A stretch of 64,000 nucleotides of DNA from Azorinus chamasolen (GCA_963576725.1 OY755241.1:24712449-24776448), one strand, 5' to 3'; positions 43,581 through 54,343 are shown, counted from the first letter of the stretch. The notes: generated by a model from the sequence alone, not told the origin. A program made the numbers and translations.

Positions 43581-43608
43581 TTCTGTTTAAAAGGAAGCGC
43601 TATTGACC

Positions 43609-43760
43609 TTTACCCTGCCGATCGCGACCTAAGCGTCATTTTCAAACAGCTTGGATCCTGATGAGAGGCTAAGTAACTCGGTGTCCCATCAGGGTCCAAG
43701 CTGTATGACATCCGGTCGGTTGTTACTCAAACACTTGAACAAATCCGCAAGTCAATAATA
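43609..43760. mobile_element. M6 MITE at the 5' end of gene 1
   Basis: TTTACCCTGCCGATCGCGAC, CAGCTTGGATCCTGATGAGA, CTAAGTAACTCGGTG. It starts only 29 bp upstream of the gene 1 start codon. Confidence 0.8.
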
Positions 43761-43780
43761 CTTGCTTCATATCATAGTTT

Positions 43781-44028
43781 AACCCTTCGCTTGCTATTCG
43801 CGTCAATATACCTATCTGTAAATAGTGAAGACCCAGATGAGACAGCTCCTGCAGGAGCTGTCTCATCAGGGTATGCACTATTTACAAATTGATTGTTCAA
43901 CCAGTGCACTCCACAGCAGTGATTGCACAGCGAAATACGTGTACACAGTGAAGATATATGTAATTATACAACAGGACATGGGTAAAGAAGGAGAAATGTA
44001 TTTTAAAATTCAGCAAGAGAAGGGTTAA
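43781..44028 (+). mobile_element. M2 MITE, full length
   Basis: TTAACCCTTCGCTTGCT left end and CAGCAAGAGAAGGGTTAA right end. Confidence 0.95.
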
Positions 44029-44129
44029 ACAGACATTATAATTCGACAGGTTATTAGTTATTACGAAACTACAAAATGGAGTATATGCTTCTATGATTAA
44101 ATTATCAATGCAGTGTTTGTTACAGAGCT

Positions 44130-44290
44130 ACAGATAAAGGTGCGTACTCAAATACTAAAATCGTCATTTCTCCACCAAACCCTACACTGTGACACTTTTT
44201 AGACACTCTGAAGAGTGGTCACAGTATAGGGTTTGGTGGAGAAATAGAGGAGTTATAATTTACGCATCGTATCTGGACCTCTGTTAAGTA
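44130..44290. mobile_element. M9 MITE
   Basis: TCTCCACCAAACCCTACACT / AGTATAGGGTTTGGTGGAGA with CACTTTTTAGACACTCTGAAG centre; preceded by CTACAGATAAAGGTGCGTAC. Confidence 0.88.
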
Positions 44291-44339
44291 TTATATTTAA
44301 ACTGCAATAAAAAGAAAATATATCGTTCAAGTTCGCAAG

Positions 44340-44580
44340 CAACATTTTATCCTATACCTCATATACATGTATATTCATGTAAGAAATAATGTGTGTATAA
44401 ATATTAATTATCTGCATTTTAAAGACAGCAGAGGAACAAGAAACACTTTGGCCGAACATGTAGAATCAGATCAATACAATTCCATATTCAAACGTAACTG
44501 ACCCTTAGCAAAGGTCCGATCTGGGTCTGCAGAAAATGCAAAAAAACGTTAATATTAGAACCTCTGATGTAAAATGTTCA
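44340..44580 (+). mobile_element. M1 MITE, eroded
   Basis: TATATTCATGTAAGAAATAA, GCCGAACATGTAGAATCAGA; the palindrome is reduced to TCCGATCTGGGTCTGC. Confidence 0.65.
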
Positions 44581-44919
44581 CTGATTAATCATAAATCCAA
44601 GAATAAATCTTATGAAATATTATTACGTTAATCAACTGTCCAGTCCTTCTTACCTTGTCGGCCCGACACTGTTCGCCCCCATGTATCTGAGTGTATGTGC
44701 TGTATATCCAATTAATTTTGAAAACTTATCTAATTAATTATGAAAACTTAATCAATACCATTTGTACAAGAAAACGGTTGCAAATATTGGAAGGTCACGA
44801 GGCTTTGTTGTAGTAGATGTGTGTGTGTACGTAAGTGTGTCAATAGTCGATACTTTCTAATTAACTCTTAACCAATATTGCTTCAAGTGCGACTTGACTG
44901 GTGCAGTACATTCTCGATA

Positions 44920-45060
44920 ATTCGAAATTTGAATATTATGAGAGGTTAGACCTTTTAGGCAGGTGGCTGCTTAATACAGGATGAAAGCCATAAAGAAAGC
45001 TCCTATAGGAGCTTCTTGCATGACTATCACCCTGCATTAAGCTGCCATGTGTGTTAAAGA
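44920..45060. mobile_element. M5 MITE
   Basis: GGCAGGTGGCTGCTTAATAC; apex AAAGCTCCTATAGGAGCTTC; CCTGCATTAAGCTGCC. Confidence 0.82.
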
Positions 45061-45115
45061 TCAGTAATGGTACGTCATTTAGTGTTATAGGAATAATTGA
45101 GTTTTGTTGTATTTA

Positions 45116-45300
45116 TAAACAGCTGGAATGCACATGAGGCATCGAATATCTCGGTGTCTCGTACGGATCTGCAAACAGCTGGACTACACGTGAGACATCG
45201 AATATCTCGGTGTCTCGTACGGATCTGCAAACAGCTGGACTACACGTGAGACATCGAATATCTCGGTGTCTCGTGCGGATACAAGCTGTTTAACAGCCGC
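45116..45300. repeat. 56-bp tandem repeat of an M6-like palindrome, three copies
   Basis: TGAGACATCGAATATCTCGG followed by TGTCTCGTACGGATCTGC, then AAACAGCTGGACTACACG; each unit is itself a palindrome. Confidence 0.88.
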
Positions 45301-45347
45301 TCCGTACTTTCTCAAATGCTTCTGAAGTAAAACAACAACTAGAGTGG

Positions 45348-46490
45348 AGCCTCATCACAGTCTCATTACATTCTCATTCCATTCTCATTACAGTCTCATT
45401 ACAGCCTCATCACAGCCTCATTAAGTATAATTACAGCCTCATTACAGTCTCATTACATCCTCATTACAGCCTCATCACAGTCTCATTAAGTACCATTACA
45501 ACCTCATTACAGTCTCATTACATCCTCATTACAGCCTCATCACAGTCTCATTACAGCCTCATCACAGCCTCATTAAGTACCATTACAGCCTCATTACAGT
45601 CTCATTACATCCTCATTCCATTCTCATTACAGTCTCATTACAGCCTCATCACAGCCTCATTAAGTACCATTACAGCCTCATTACAGTCTCATTACATTCT
45701 CATTCCATTCTCATTACAGTCTCATTACAGCCTCATCACAGCCTCATTAAGTACCATTACAGCCTCATTACAGTCTCATTACATCCTCATTACAGCCTCA
45801 TCACAGTCTCATTACAGCCTCATCACAGTCTCACCACAACCTCATCACAGCCTCATTACAGACTCTCATTAAAGCCTCATTACATTCTCATTACAATATA
45901 ATTACAGTCCCATTACATCCTCATTACAGCATCATTACAACCTCATTACAGCCTCATCACAACATCATCACAGCCTCATAGCAGCCTAATTACATTATCA
46001 TTAAAACATCATTACAACATCATTACAGTCTCATTACAGCATCATCACAGCCTCATTACAACTTCATAACAGCCTCATTAGAACATCATTACAGCCTCAA
46101 CAAAGCCTCACTTAGCCTCATTACAGCCTCATCACAGCCTCATTACAACCTCATTACAGCCTCATTACAGCCTCATCACAACCTCATTACAGCCTCATTA
46201 CAGCCTCATTACAGCCTCATCACAGCCTCATCACAGCCTTATTACAGCCTCATTACAGCCTCATTACAGTCTCATAACAGCCTCATTACAACCTCATTAC
46301 AGCCTCATTACAGCCTTATTACAACCTCATCACAGCCTCATTACAGTCTCTTTACAGCATCATCACAGTCTCATTAAGCCTCATTTCAGCTTCATTACAA
46401 CTCATTACAGCCTCATCACAGCCTCATAACAGCTCATTACAGTCTCATTACAGCTTAATTACAACCTCATTACAGCCTCATTACAGCCTT
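45348..46490. repeat. 11-bp minisatellite, about 100 units
   Basis: CCTCATTACAG and variants CCTCATCACAG, TCTCATTACAG. Higher-order blocks (TTAAGTACCATTACAG) recur at about 45482, 45575, 45660 and 45748. Confidence 0.96.
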
Positions 46491-47535
46491 CACTCATGAG
46501 AGGTAGTATTATAACCGCCACACATTTGAATTAAAAAATCAGTCCTCAGGAGTAGTCACATGATACTCAAGAGAAGCCACAGTATAACCGCTACTCAATG
46601 GTAGACGTATTAAGTCACATTATAATCGCTACTCCAGAGAAGTCACACGATAACCGCTACTCATGAGCATTCTTATAACCACTTCTCAAGAGAAGTCGGA
46701 TTATAAAACAGATACCCAATAAAAGTCACATTATACCAGATATGAAAGAAGTCGCATTATTGTACTGACTGCTACGTAAGAGAAGTCGTTTTTGTAACAG
46801 TTACTCAAGAGAAGTCGTTTTATAACAGTTACTCAAGAGAAGTTGTATTATAACCGTTACTCATGAGAAATCGTATTATAACTGCTACCAAAGAGGAGTC
46901 CAATTATAACCGCTACTCACGAGAAGTCGTATTATATCAGCTACTAAAGAAAGGCCATATTATAACCGCTACTCACGAGAAGTCGTATTATAGCAGCTAC
47001 TAAAGAAAGGCCATATTATAACCGCTACTCACGAGAAGTCGTATTATAGCAGCTACTAAAGAAAGGCCATATTATAACCACTACTCACGAGAAGTCGTAT
47101 TATAGCAGCTACTAAAGAAAGGCCATATTATAACCGCTACTCACGAGAAGTCGTATTATAGCAGCTACTAAAGAAAGGCCATATTATAACCGCTACTCAC
47201 GAGAAGTCGTATTATAGCAGCTACTAAAGAAAGGCCATATTATAACCGCTACTCACGAGAAGTCGTATTATAGCAGCTACTAAAGAAAGGCCATATTATA
47301 ACCGCTACTCACGAGAAGTCGTATTATAGCAGCTACTAAAGAAAGGCCATATTATAACCGCTACTCACGAGAAGTCGTATTATAGCAGCTACTAAAGAAA
47401 GGCCATATTATAACCGATACTCAATAGATCATTTTTATTACAGCTACTCAAAAGCCGTATTGTAACCGCTACTCAAGAGAAATCGTATTATAACAGCTTC
47501 TCAAGAAAGGCCGTGTTATAATCGCTACTTATGAT
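46491..47535. repeat. 56-bp satellite with degenerate flank
   Basis: About nine nearly identical units from 46921 to 47420 (CTCACGAGAAGTCGTATTAT and AGCAGCTACTAAAGAAAGGC), preceded and followed by looser units containing TATAACCGCTACTCA. Confidence 0.95.
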
Positions 47536-47629
47536 ATGTCACTTTCTGGATTTCAACTCCGAAGCATTTACAAACAGAATACACCCATATCAGGCAGCTC
47601 CAGTCGGACCAGTTTCTGCTCTGTTGGTC

Positions 47630-47853
47630 AATATACGTACCTGTAATTAGTGAAGACCCAGATGAGACAGCTCCTGCAGGAGCTGTCTCATCAGGGTCTG
47701 CACTATTTACAAGTTGATTGTGCAACCAGTGCACTCCACACCAGTGATTGCACAGCGAACTACTTGTACACAGTGAAAACATATGTAATTATACAACAGG
47801 GCATTGGTAAAGAAGGAGAAATGTATTTTAAGATTCAGCAAGAGAAGGTTTAA
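47630..47853 (+). mobile_element. M2 MITE, left end lost
   Basis: Begins within GTCAATATACGTACCTG; complete centre and GAGAAGGTTTAA right end. Confidence 0.88.
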
Positions 47854-48330
47854 GAACGTGAACATTTCTACCGGACACACCAGGTACTGATCGGCTGTAT
47901 TCGGAATTAGACTAAGTTTTTCGATTGACAATCACTGTCCGAAAATGTTTGATGTGAGTCGACAAAACATAGCATCGAGCACAATGCGTAATATGCCAAA
48001 AATCTCGATGTTCCTATCATACATAGGATGCCCTGAAACCGCCGTTGTCGAGGGCAAATAACTATCAGACACAAGTACCCGGATGTTCCAACTTATATCG
48101 AAATGTGCCATGATAATTGGCTATTATCCGATTAAAAATGAGTTTGATTGTTGATTAGTCTGTTTATTAGTTAATGTTTATGCATGAATTTTATATTCTA
48201 TCGACGATTTCTGTTATATAACAGTGTAATTCAATATGGCGCTGGTGTATTGTTTTCGCCATCAACAAATGGCAAATAACTTTATCTGACTTAAGCACCC
48301 GGATGTTGTGATATCGAGAATCAGTCACAA
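47854..48330. other. No feature recognised
   Basis: Unique-looking sequence with GGATGTTCCAACTTATATCG; no coding signal. Confidence 0.4.
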
Positions 48331-48457
48331 ACAATTTTCACTAGGTTTAGGACCGTATAGTCTGTATTTAAACCAATTTTCACTAGGTTTAGGACCGTAT
48401 AGTCTGTATTTAAACCAATTTTCACTAGGTTTAGGACCGTATAGTCTGTATTTAAAC
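48331..48457. repeat. 42-bp tandem repeat, three copies
   Basis: CAATTTTCACTAGGTTTAGG followed by ACCGTATAGTCTGTATTTAAAC, virtually identical copies. Confidence 0.95.
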
Positions 48458-48570
48458 CCTTCAGTGCCACGATGTCCTTCAGTGGTCATTGATATCATAT
48501 GCAAACAGTTTGGATCCAGGTGAGACACCTAACTCGCCCTTCAGAATCTAAACTGTTTGACACTCTGTTT
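48458..48570. mobile_element. M6-like fragment
   Basis: AACCCTTCAGTGCCACGATG, CAAACAGTTTGGATCCAGGTG, ATCTAAACTGTTTGACAC. Confidence 0.65.
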
Positions 48571-48689
48571 ATCTTTTTACAAAGAAATTGAACAAGCGCA
48601 CACTCTATAACTTGAGCAAACAAAAATGTTTCCAACTGGCGACAATGTTGACACTGAACTGCTTAATCAACATACGCAACATGAAGAGG

Positions 48690-48930
48690 GGGTACGGATA
48701 ATTGCTCCATAGGATGATTGCTCCATAGGAGCATTGCCCTACAGACAATTGCCACCTGGACGATTGCCCCACAAGAAAACTGCCAAATAGCACACGACTG
48801 CCTAATGCAGGGCAAAAGTACGAGCTTTTTGCATTACTTTTGACCTGCATTAAGCTACCACAAGAATGAAAGATCCATAATTCGACCTCTTTCTGATGGC
48901 CGTTTAAGACAGGTTCTACTGTATTCTGAC
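48690..48930. mobile_element. GATTGCTCCATAG tandem and M5 MITE
   Basis: 48700-48770 repeats ATTGCTCCATAGGA-like 15-mers. M5 follows with GGGCAAAAGTACGAGCTTTTTG and ACCTGCATTAAGCTACCAC. Confidence 0.65.
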
Positions 48931-49035
48931 TAACTGTTTGAATTAAACAAAATCGAAAATCAATTAGTCCACTAATTATGAATCGAGGAATATCTCTGTA
49001 AACAAGATGGATGCTAATGAGACGGGATGCCAACT

Positions 49036-49248
49036 TCAGTAAAACCTCTCTAAACCGGACGTTAAATTTGGTATAAAGATCGGTCTTGGATACATGTGGC
49101 AACTTAATGCAGAGTGAAAGTCATGAAGAAAGCTCCTCTAGGATCTGTCTGCGCGACTTTCACTCTGCATTTAGCAGCCACCTGCCTTAGTGTACATGCG
49201 TCTAAATTATTCTCTACTATAATTCCGGTTTAGAGGGGTTTTATTGTT
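49036..49248. mobile_element. M5 MITE, full length
   Basis: CAGTAAAACCTCTCTAAACC and CCGGTTTAGAGGGGTTTTA; arms AGAGTGAAAGTCATG / GCGCGACTTTCACTCTG. Confidence 0.9.
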
Positions 49249-49352
49249 GTTGATAGTCAGAATACATGGACGTCAATTTTTTATCTGGATTATTTGACAT
49301 TCTAATAAACGAAACAAATGTGTTCAGAATGTTATAGGGTGATAAAATATGT

Positions 49353-49815
49353 GTTAACTCTTCCCCTGTTGAATACATATGGCAGAAATAATGACATCAT
49401 GAATATTAACCCTTCGCTTGCTGAATTTTAAAATACATTTCTCCTTCTTTACCCATGCCCTGTTGTATAATTACTCATATCTTCACTGTGTACACGTATT
49501 TCGCTATTCAATCACTGCTGTGAGTGCACTGGTTGCACAATCCATTTGTAAATAGTGCAGACCCTGATGAGACAGCTCCTGCAGGAGCTGTCTCATCTGG
49601 GTCTTCACTATTTACAGGTAGGTATATTGACGTGAATAGCAAGCGAAGGGTTAATCAGCAGAATTTTGTAATGGCATACTTATGTACACAGGATTCGTTG
49701 ACATTGGTAGAAACTGTGGAGTCAGATGTATACTATTGAATAGGTAAACAGAGAGGCGTCTGTTCTGGGTCTACTCTGTTTGCAAAGGCGTGCAAATGCG
49801 TTCATATGAAGGAAG
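49353..49815 (+). mobile_element. M1 MITE carrying an M2 insertion
   Basis: M1 left part ends CATGAATA at 49407 and resumes TCAGCAGAATTTTGTAATGG at 49655. Without M2 and one TTAA the M1 sequence is continuous. Confidence 0.92.
49408..49654 (-). mobile_element. M2 MITE nested in M1
   Basis: Full-length M2 with TTAA at both junctions (GAATA-TTAACCC and GGGTTAA-TCAGC), a direct view of TTAA target-site duplication. Confidence 0.95.
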
Positions 49816-50015
49816 GGTAACCTTTTCCATCATATAAACGCGTTCTCACGCATTGGTAAACAGAGTAGACCCAGATCAGACACCCTCCTATAGGGATCTG
49901 CTCTGTTTGCTTATGGAATTATAACAGACCCGACTACCAATACCAAAACAACCCTGTCTACAAATGTCATTATAAAACTTCAGTTAATAAGTATTCATGG
50001 TGCCAATATATCTTG
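49815..50015 (-). mobile_element. M1 MITE
   Basis: AACCTTTTCCATCATATAAA, AAACAGAGTAGACCCAGATC, ACTTCAGTTAATAAGTATTC. Confidence 0.78.
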
Positions 50016-50026
50016 CACAAATACAA

Positions 50027-50195
50027 TAAAACCTCTCTGTAACGGCCACTAAATTACATCAAGTAGTTTGTGTTAAATGCTGATGGTTGCTTAAAGAAAG
50101 GTGAGAGTAAAACAGAACGCTCCTATAGGAGCCACCTGTCCTAAATACCAACTAATTAACACAATTAAGTGGTCATTATAGAGAGGTTTTACTGC
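50027..50195. mobile_element. M8 MITE, right arm deleted
   Basis: AATAAAACCTCTCTGTAACG, GAACGCTCCTATAGGAGCCA, GGTCATTATAGAGAGGTTTT. Confidence 0.85.
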
Positions 50196-50542
50196 ACTGA
50201 ATTTGTAACGGGTTCACTCACTGGTTCAATACATGTTTATAGCCATGTCGACTCAGCTGGTTGTTTTCATTCTGTTACGTTAGTTCATACTGTGTTTGTA
50301 ACTATTTGTTTCGTAGAAATAATCGACATTTCATAAAACAAAAAACAGTTAGCTTGTCGGATAGTTTAATCCTTGTATTGCTGTAAAAATGGTATCTGCT
50401 CAAACTGCTCCGATCTCCTTTCTTCTCTCAGAACTTTGAGAAGCTACAGACATAATGACAAAGTGGGCCTTCTTTTTGGACCGAATTACGTGTACTTGTC
50501 GTCTCAGCCAGACTGGTCACAACTGGTGGGATGATTATTACT
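50196..50542. other. No feature recognised
   Basis: Unique-looking sequence without repeat or coding signal. Confidence 0.4.
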
Positions 50543-50685
50543 ACAGTAAACCCCACTAAACCGGAATGTAAATAAAGAACAGTTTAGAGTCTGCTTAATG
50601 CAGGGTGAAAGCCATGCAGAAAACTCCCTGAGGAGCTTTCTGCATGACTTTCAACCTGCATTAAGCTGCCACCTGTCTTGAAGAA
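50543..50685. mobile_element. M5 MITE
   Basis: TACAGTAAACCCCACTAAAC; arms GCAGGGTGAAAGCCATGCAG / CTGCATGACTTTCAACCTGC. Confidence 0.85.
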
Positions 50686-50734
50686 TGATGCTGATACTAC
50701 GTCCGACTCGTTTAAGCTTTTAATCTATTATTCC

Positions 50735-51045
50735 ATCAATACGCATACCTATGCCTTTGGAAACAAAGTATACAGAGATCGGACGGTTCCTATAGGAGAG
50801 CCGTCTGATCTGGGTCTACTCTTGTGTAAAAAGGCGTTCATATGTAGGGAATGGTTAAGGTACGCACTGGTAGAATAAACATGTATACTTTTATATTTAC
50901 GCGAAGGAACTCCTAGCATTGCTCTTGACGCAGGTCAAATATAATGTCATAAGCAAACACAGCAGACCCTGGTTAAGACAGTTCCTACAGGAGCCGCCTG
51001 ATCTGGGTCTACTATGTTTGCAAATATTAGGGAAAGGTTAATCGA
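50735..51045. mobile_element. Two M1 fragments
   Basis: GGACGGTTCCTATAGGAGAGCC (50785) and CAGTTCCTACAGGAGCCGCC (50970) are two separate palindromes with M1 flanks. Confidence 0.7.
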
Positions 51046-51164
51046 CATGTCCTATTGAAGTTATCGTAAACATTAACTGTTAGCACCAGTGTGAAATACA
51101 TATTGTATGCCCAACTGTGGATCTGGTGATAAATTGATAAATTCCGATTCGACCAGGGTCCGAG

Positions 51165-51330
51165 GTTATAAAACTTCTGAGTCTGAGTCTGATATCATTC
51201 TCGAGTATCAATCAGATGCTTGAGAATGATCTCAGACTCCGGAAAAACGTTTGAGAAACTACTGACCGAGTGTCAAACAGCTGGGTTCTGTTGAGACGCC
51301 CTCTCTGGACTAAAGCTGTTTGCGAATGAG
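51165..51330. mobile_element. M10 fragment followed by M6-like fragment
   Basis: CTGAGTCTGATATCATTCTC and GAGAATGATCTCAGACTC inverted; then CTACTGACCGAGTGTCAAAC. Confidence 0.6.
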
Positions 51331-51455
51331 AGTTCACAATGGTTTCAAAACAACGCAATTCTGAAATGTTCCTTTTTCTAGTAAATGCTCCATTGCGGTA
51401 GATATATTCAATGAGATTGGGTCTAAAAATAGCCTATGGGGGAATGGTTTAAGTT
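51325..51455. mobile_element. M3 right half
   Basis: CACAATGGTTTCAAAACAAC, AAATGCTCCATTGCGGTAGA, AATAGCCTATGGGGGAATGG. Confidence 0.75.
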
Positions 51456-51618
51456 TCGCAGAGTGGGAGACTGTTTAATAATCTAATTACCGTGTGTAAA
51501 TACACAGGCTGTATTGACCCTTATCATGCTAAGCGCGGCCTGACTCGCGTTTGCAAACAGCTTGGAAATAGTTAGTATATGGTTATTGAATAGCGAGTTA
51601 TTTGTCATTCAAAACCGA

Positions 51619-51880
51619 TACAGTAAACCCTCTCTGAACCGGAATTTTAATTTAGAACAATGCAAGTCTTTTTAGGCAAGTTGTTGCTAAATGCAGAGTG
51701 AAAATTATGCAGAAAGCTCTTTTGAGCTTTCTACATGCCTTTTTACCTGCATTAAGCAGCCATCGGCATAATAGTATCTAAAGTCAAGTTTTCAACATGC
51801 ATTATTAAGATGCTACCAGACTGGAATACCGGTATTGATATTAATCAGAGTTTCCTGTTTAGAAGGGTTTTACTGTATAT
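51619..51880. mobile_element. M5 MITE
   Basis: TACAGTAAACCCTCTCTGAA; AGAAAGCTCTTTTGAGCTTTC; TTTAGAAGGGTTTTACTGTA. Confidence 0.85.
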
Positions 51881-51959
51881 AGGGTGGAAAGGTTGTTGAG
51901 TGCTATTTATGTTTACCAGCACCTTTAACATCATTTTACTTAAAATTAAATAAACTTTG

Positions 51960-52245
51960 ACACTTAAGGACACAGGACGAGTGCTTAATGAAGGGCATAA
52001 GTAATGCAGAAAGCTCCAACAGGGGCGTTATGCATACCTTTTGTCCTGCATTAAGTTACGACATTACTATATTGCATGTGTAGGACTTCATACAGAGCTC
52101 CAGATAAGATCAATTTCAGGAATAACTTACTTATTTCCCTTCCTCTTCCAGTCGATTCTAAAGGTTGGTCACAGTATAATGCTTGGTAGAGATATGACGA
52201 TTTTAGTATTAGATGTGTACACACCTTAATCTGTAGCATAGGGTC
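51960..52245. mobile_element. M5 fragment then M9
   Basis: M5: GTAATGCAGAAAGCTCCAAC to CCTGCATTAAGTTACGAC. M9: GGTTGGTCACAGTATAATGC to GTGTACACACCTTAATCTG. Confidence 0.7.
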
Positions 52246-52299
52246 ATATTAGCTAGGCTTATTGTAACATAATTTCAACACATGTCCCACTATGTGTGA

Positions 52300-52600
52300 T
52301 TTACCTCACATATGCAAACAGTTTGGATCCAGATGAGACACCGAATAACTCGGCTTCTCAGTAGGATTGAAGTTGTTCGATACTCCGTCACTAGTTTATC
52401 AAATGCTTGTACAAGGTAAGTAACACTTGCTCAATGGCAGATTTTGGGATCAGAGTTTCACCGCAGAAAATCGTCAGAGAGAGACTCACGGGGCTTGCTG
52501 CATTGGGCGAATCAGCGATTACATTTGCAATTAGTTTGGATCCAAGTAAAACGCCGAGTTACTCGGCATTTCATCAGGGTCCAGGTTGTTTGACACATCA
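52300..52600. mobile_element. Two M6 copies
   Basis: CAGTTTGGATCCAGATGAGA (52318) and AGTTTGGATCCAAGTAAAAC (52532), each with an inverted partner arm. Confidence 0.75.
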
Positions 52601-52642
52601 CTTATAATTTAGCAAGGAAACTGAAGGAAGTCCACTCTGAAT

Positions 52643-52872
52643 GTTAACCCATTACCTCATAGGCTATTTTAGATACAACCTATTTGAATTAATCTACTGA
52701 AAAGGAGCATTAATTAGAGAAAAGGAAAGTTTTAGAATTTTGTAGTTTGAAACCATTGTGATAAATAGAGCATTTGCTCCTATAGGAGCAAATGCTCTAT
52801 TTATCACATTGGTTTCACACAGTGAGTTTTACAGAGTCGTCAAAAGTCGTCAATATGAGGGAATGGGTTAAA
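52643..52872. mobile_element. M3 MITE, full length
   Basis: TTAACCCATTACCTCATAGG and GAGGGAATGGGTTAA; uninterrupted arms with apex TTGCTCCTATAGGAGCAA. Best reference copy of M3. Confidence 0.97.
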
Positions 52873-52954
52873 GCAGACGACATTGTGTGCAGACGAAAAT
52901 ATGAAATTCACTGTCAGGCGGAGAATAGACCCATAGGATAACACTCGTTCTAAA

Positions 52955-53095
52955 CTCTTTACTCCATGAATATTCACGTAAATATCATGAATATTAATTA
53001 GATTGAAAGTTATAATAGCAAATGGATATAGGAATATTTGTTTGACCATGGCAGAAACTGTAGAATCATATGTATATTATCACAGGAGTCTGGAC
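52955..53095 (+). mobile_element. M1 left half
   Basis: TTTACTCCATGAATATTCAC to GCAGAAACTGTAGAATCATA; no palindrome follows. Confidence 0.75.
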
Positions 53096-53339
53096 CGCTT
53101 CATGGGGGTCTATATGTACTATATAATAACAATGGTTCCAACTAGCAGAACGGACATCCATGTACCACAAGTACAAATGTGAATGTAACTCTTGCAATTT
53201 CAATGATAATTTTGTAATTCTTTCGGCTATTGAAAGCCAATATATTTTACTATCAAATAAATATAATCTTCTGACGGTAACTTATGCACAATTATCAATC
53301 CAACAATGATTTTCTAAAAAAAAATCTGGCTTTTTCTGT
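53096..53339. other. No feature recognised
   Basis: AT-rich sequence with no coding signal. Confidence 0.35.
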
Positions 53340-53770
53340 GTATTTGCAAACAGTATAGACCAAGATCAGACGATTCTTGCAGAAACCATCTGATCAGGCG
53401 AAATACAAACCTCATTTTATTTGTCATTATAAAATTTAATCTAATTGATATTGACGATGTCATTATTTCTCACATGAATATAGTAGAACTTCTCTAAACC
53501 TGGGTTCTACAGTAGAACAATTTAGATACTTTTAGGCAGGTGGTTGCTTAATGCAGGGTAAAAGTCATGCAGAAAGCTCCTGCAGGAGCTTTCTGCATAA
53601 CTTTCATCCTGCATTAGCTGCAACAAGACCGATCTTAATACTAAATTTAACCTCCGATATAGAGGAGTCTTACGGTATCTCTGCATAACTTTCATCCTGC
53701 ATTAGCTGCAACAAGACCGATCTTAATACTAAATTTAACCTCCGATTTAGAGGAGTCTTACGGTATCTAT
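53340..53770. mobile_element. M1 fragment, M5 MITE and an 88-bp partial duplication of M5
   Basis: M1 remnant to about 53475. M5 from about 53485 with apex AAAGCTCCTGCAGGAGCTTT. Its right third (CTGCATAACTTTCATCCTGC to AGGAGTCTTACGGTATCT) is repeated in tandem. Confidence 0.82.
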
Positions 53771-54015
53771 AGAGTAAAGAGTTCAAGAAATCATTTTTAT
53801 TCATTCAGATGGCGATGCATACGTTCTACTAAAGTACACGTGACATGTATGCAGAGCTGATCACTTATTAACTGTCATGTGACCTGGAGTCATATAATTA
53901 AACATCCGATATGGTTTGTGAAACTCAAATGACACAGTACCGTAGTCGAGGAGTGTAGACGGCGAATGTCTTGATCTAAAGGTACATGTAATTGTATTTT
54001 GTTGATGCGGCTCGT

Positions 54016-54343
54016 ATTTACCCATTCCCTCATATATGAAGCCTTTTGACGACTCTGGAAAAGTCACTTTATAAAGCCATTGCTATAAATCATGCATTTG
54101 CTCCATATAAGCAAGTGCTCTTGAGAGCTTTTAAATGTACATATCTGGTGTGAAAAGTGTGCTATATAAATGTGGTATAATAATATTTATCACAATGGTT
54201 TCAAAACTACACAATTCTAAAATTTCCCTTTTTACTACTAGTAAATGCTCCTTTTCGGTAGATTTATTCAAAGGGGTTGCGTCTAAAACAGAATAGTTTT
54301 ATGAGGCAATGGTCTAGAACTAGCCTATGAGGGAATGGATTAA
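54016..54343. mobile_element. M3 MITE with an inserted GCTATATAAATGTGGT tail
   Basis: M3 arm TTGCTCCATATAAGCAAG stops at about 54117. A 65-bp segment ending GTGTGCTATATAAATGTGG interrupts it. M3 resumes ATTTATCACAATGGTTTC. Confidence 0.78.

Noticed and set aside
42071..42274. Recurrent 67-codon frame starting MKTQMRQLLQEL (also at 43825, 47650, 56814)
   Set aside because: It lies wholly within M2 MITEs, across their palindrome, in whichever orientation the element sits; not a conserved gene.
37250..43490. Additional module exons in the first intron of gene 1
   Set aside because: Searched for C-x-N-C and C-L-x-x-x-G-C-R patterns on the minus strand between 37 and 43.4 kb; none was seen apart from LINE remnants.
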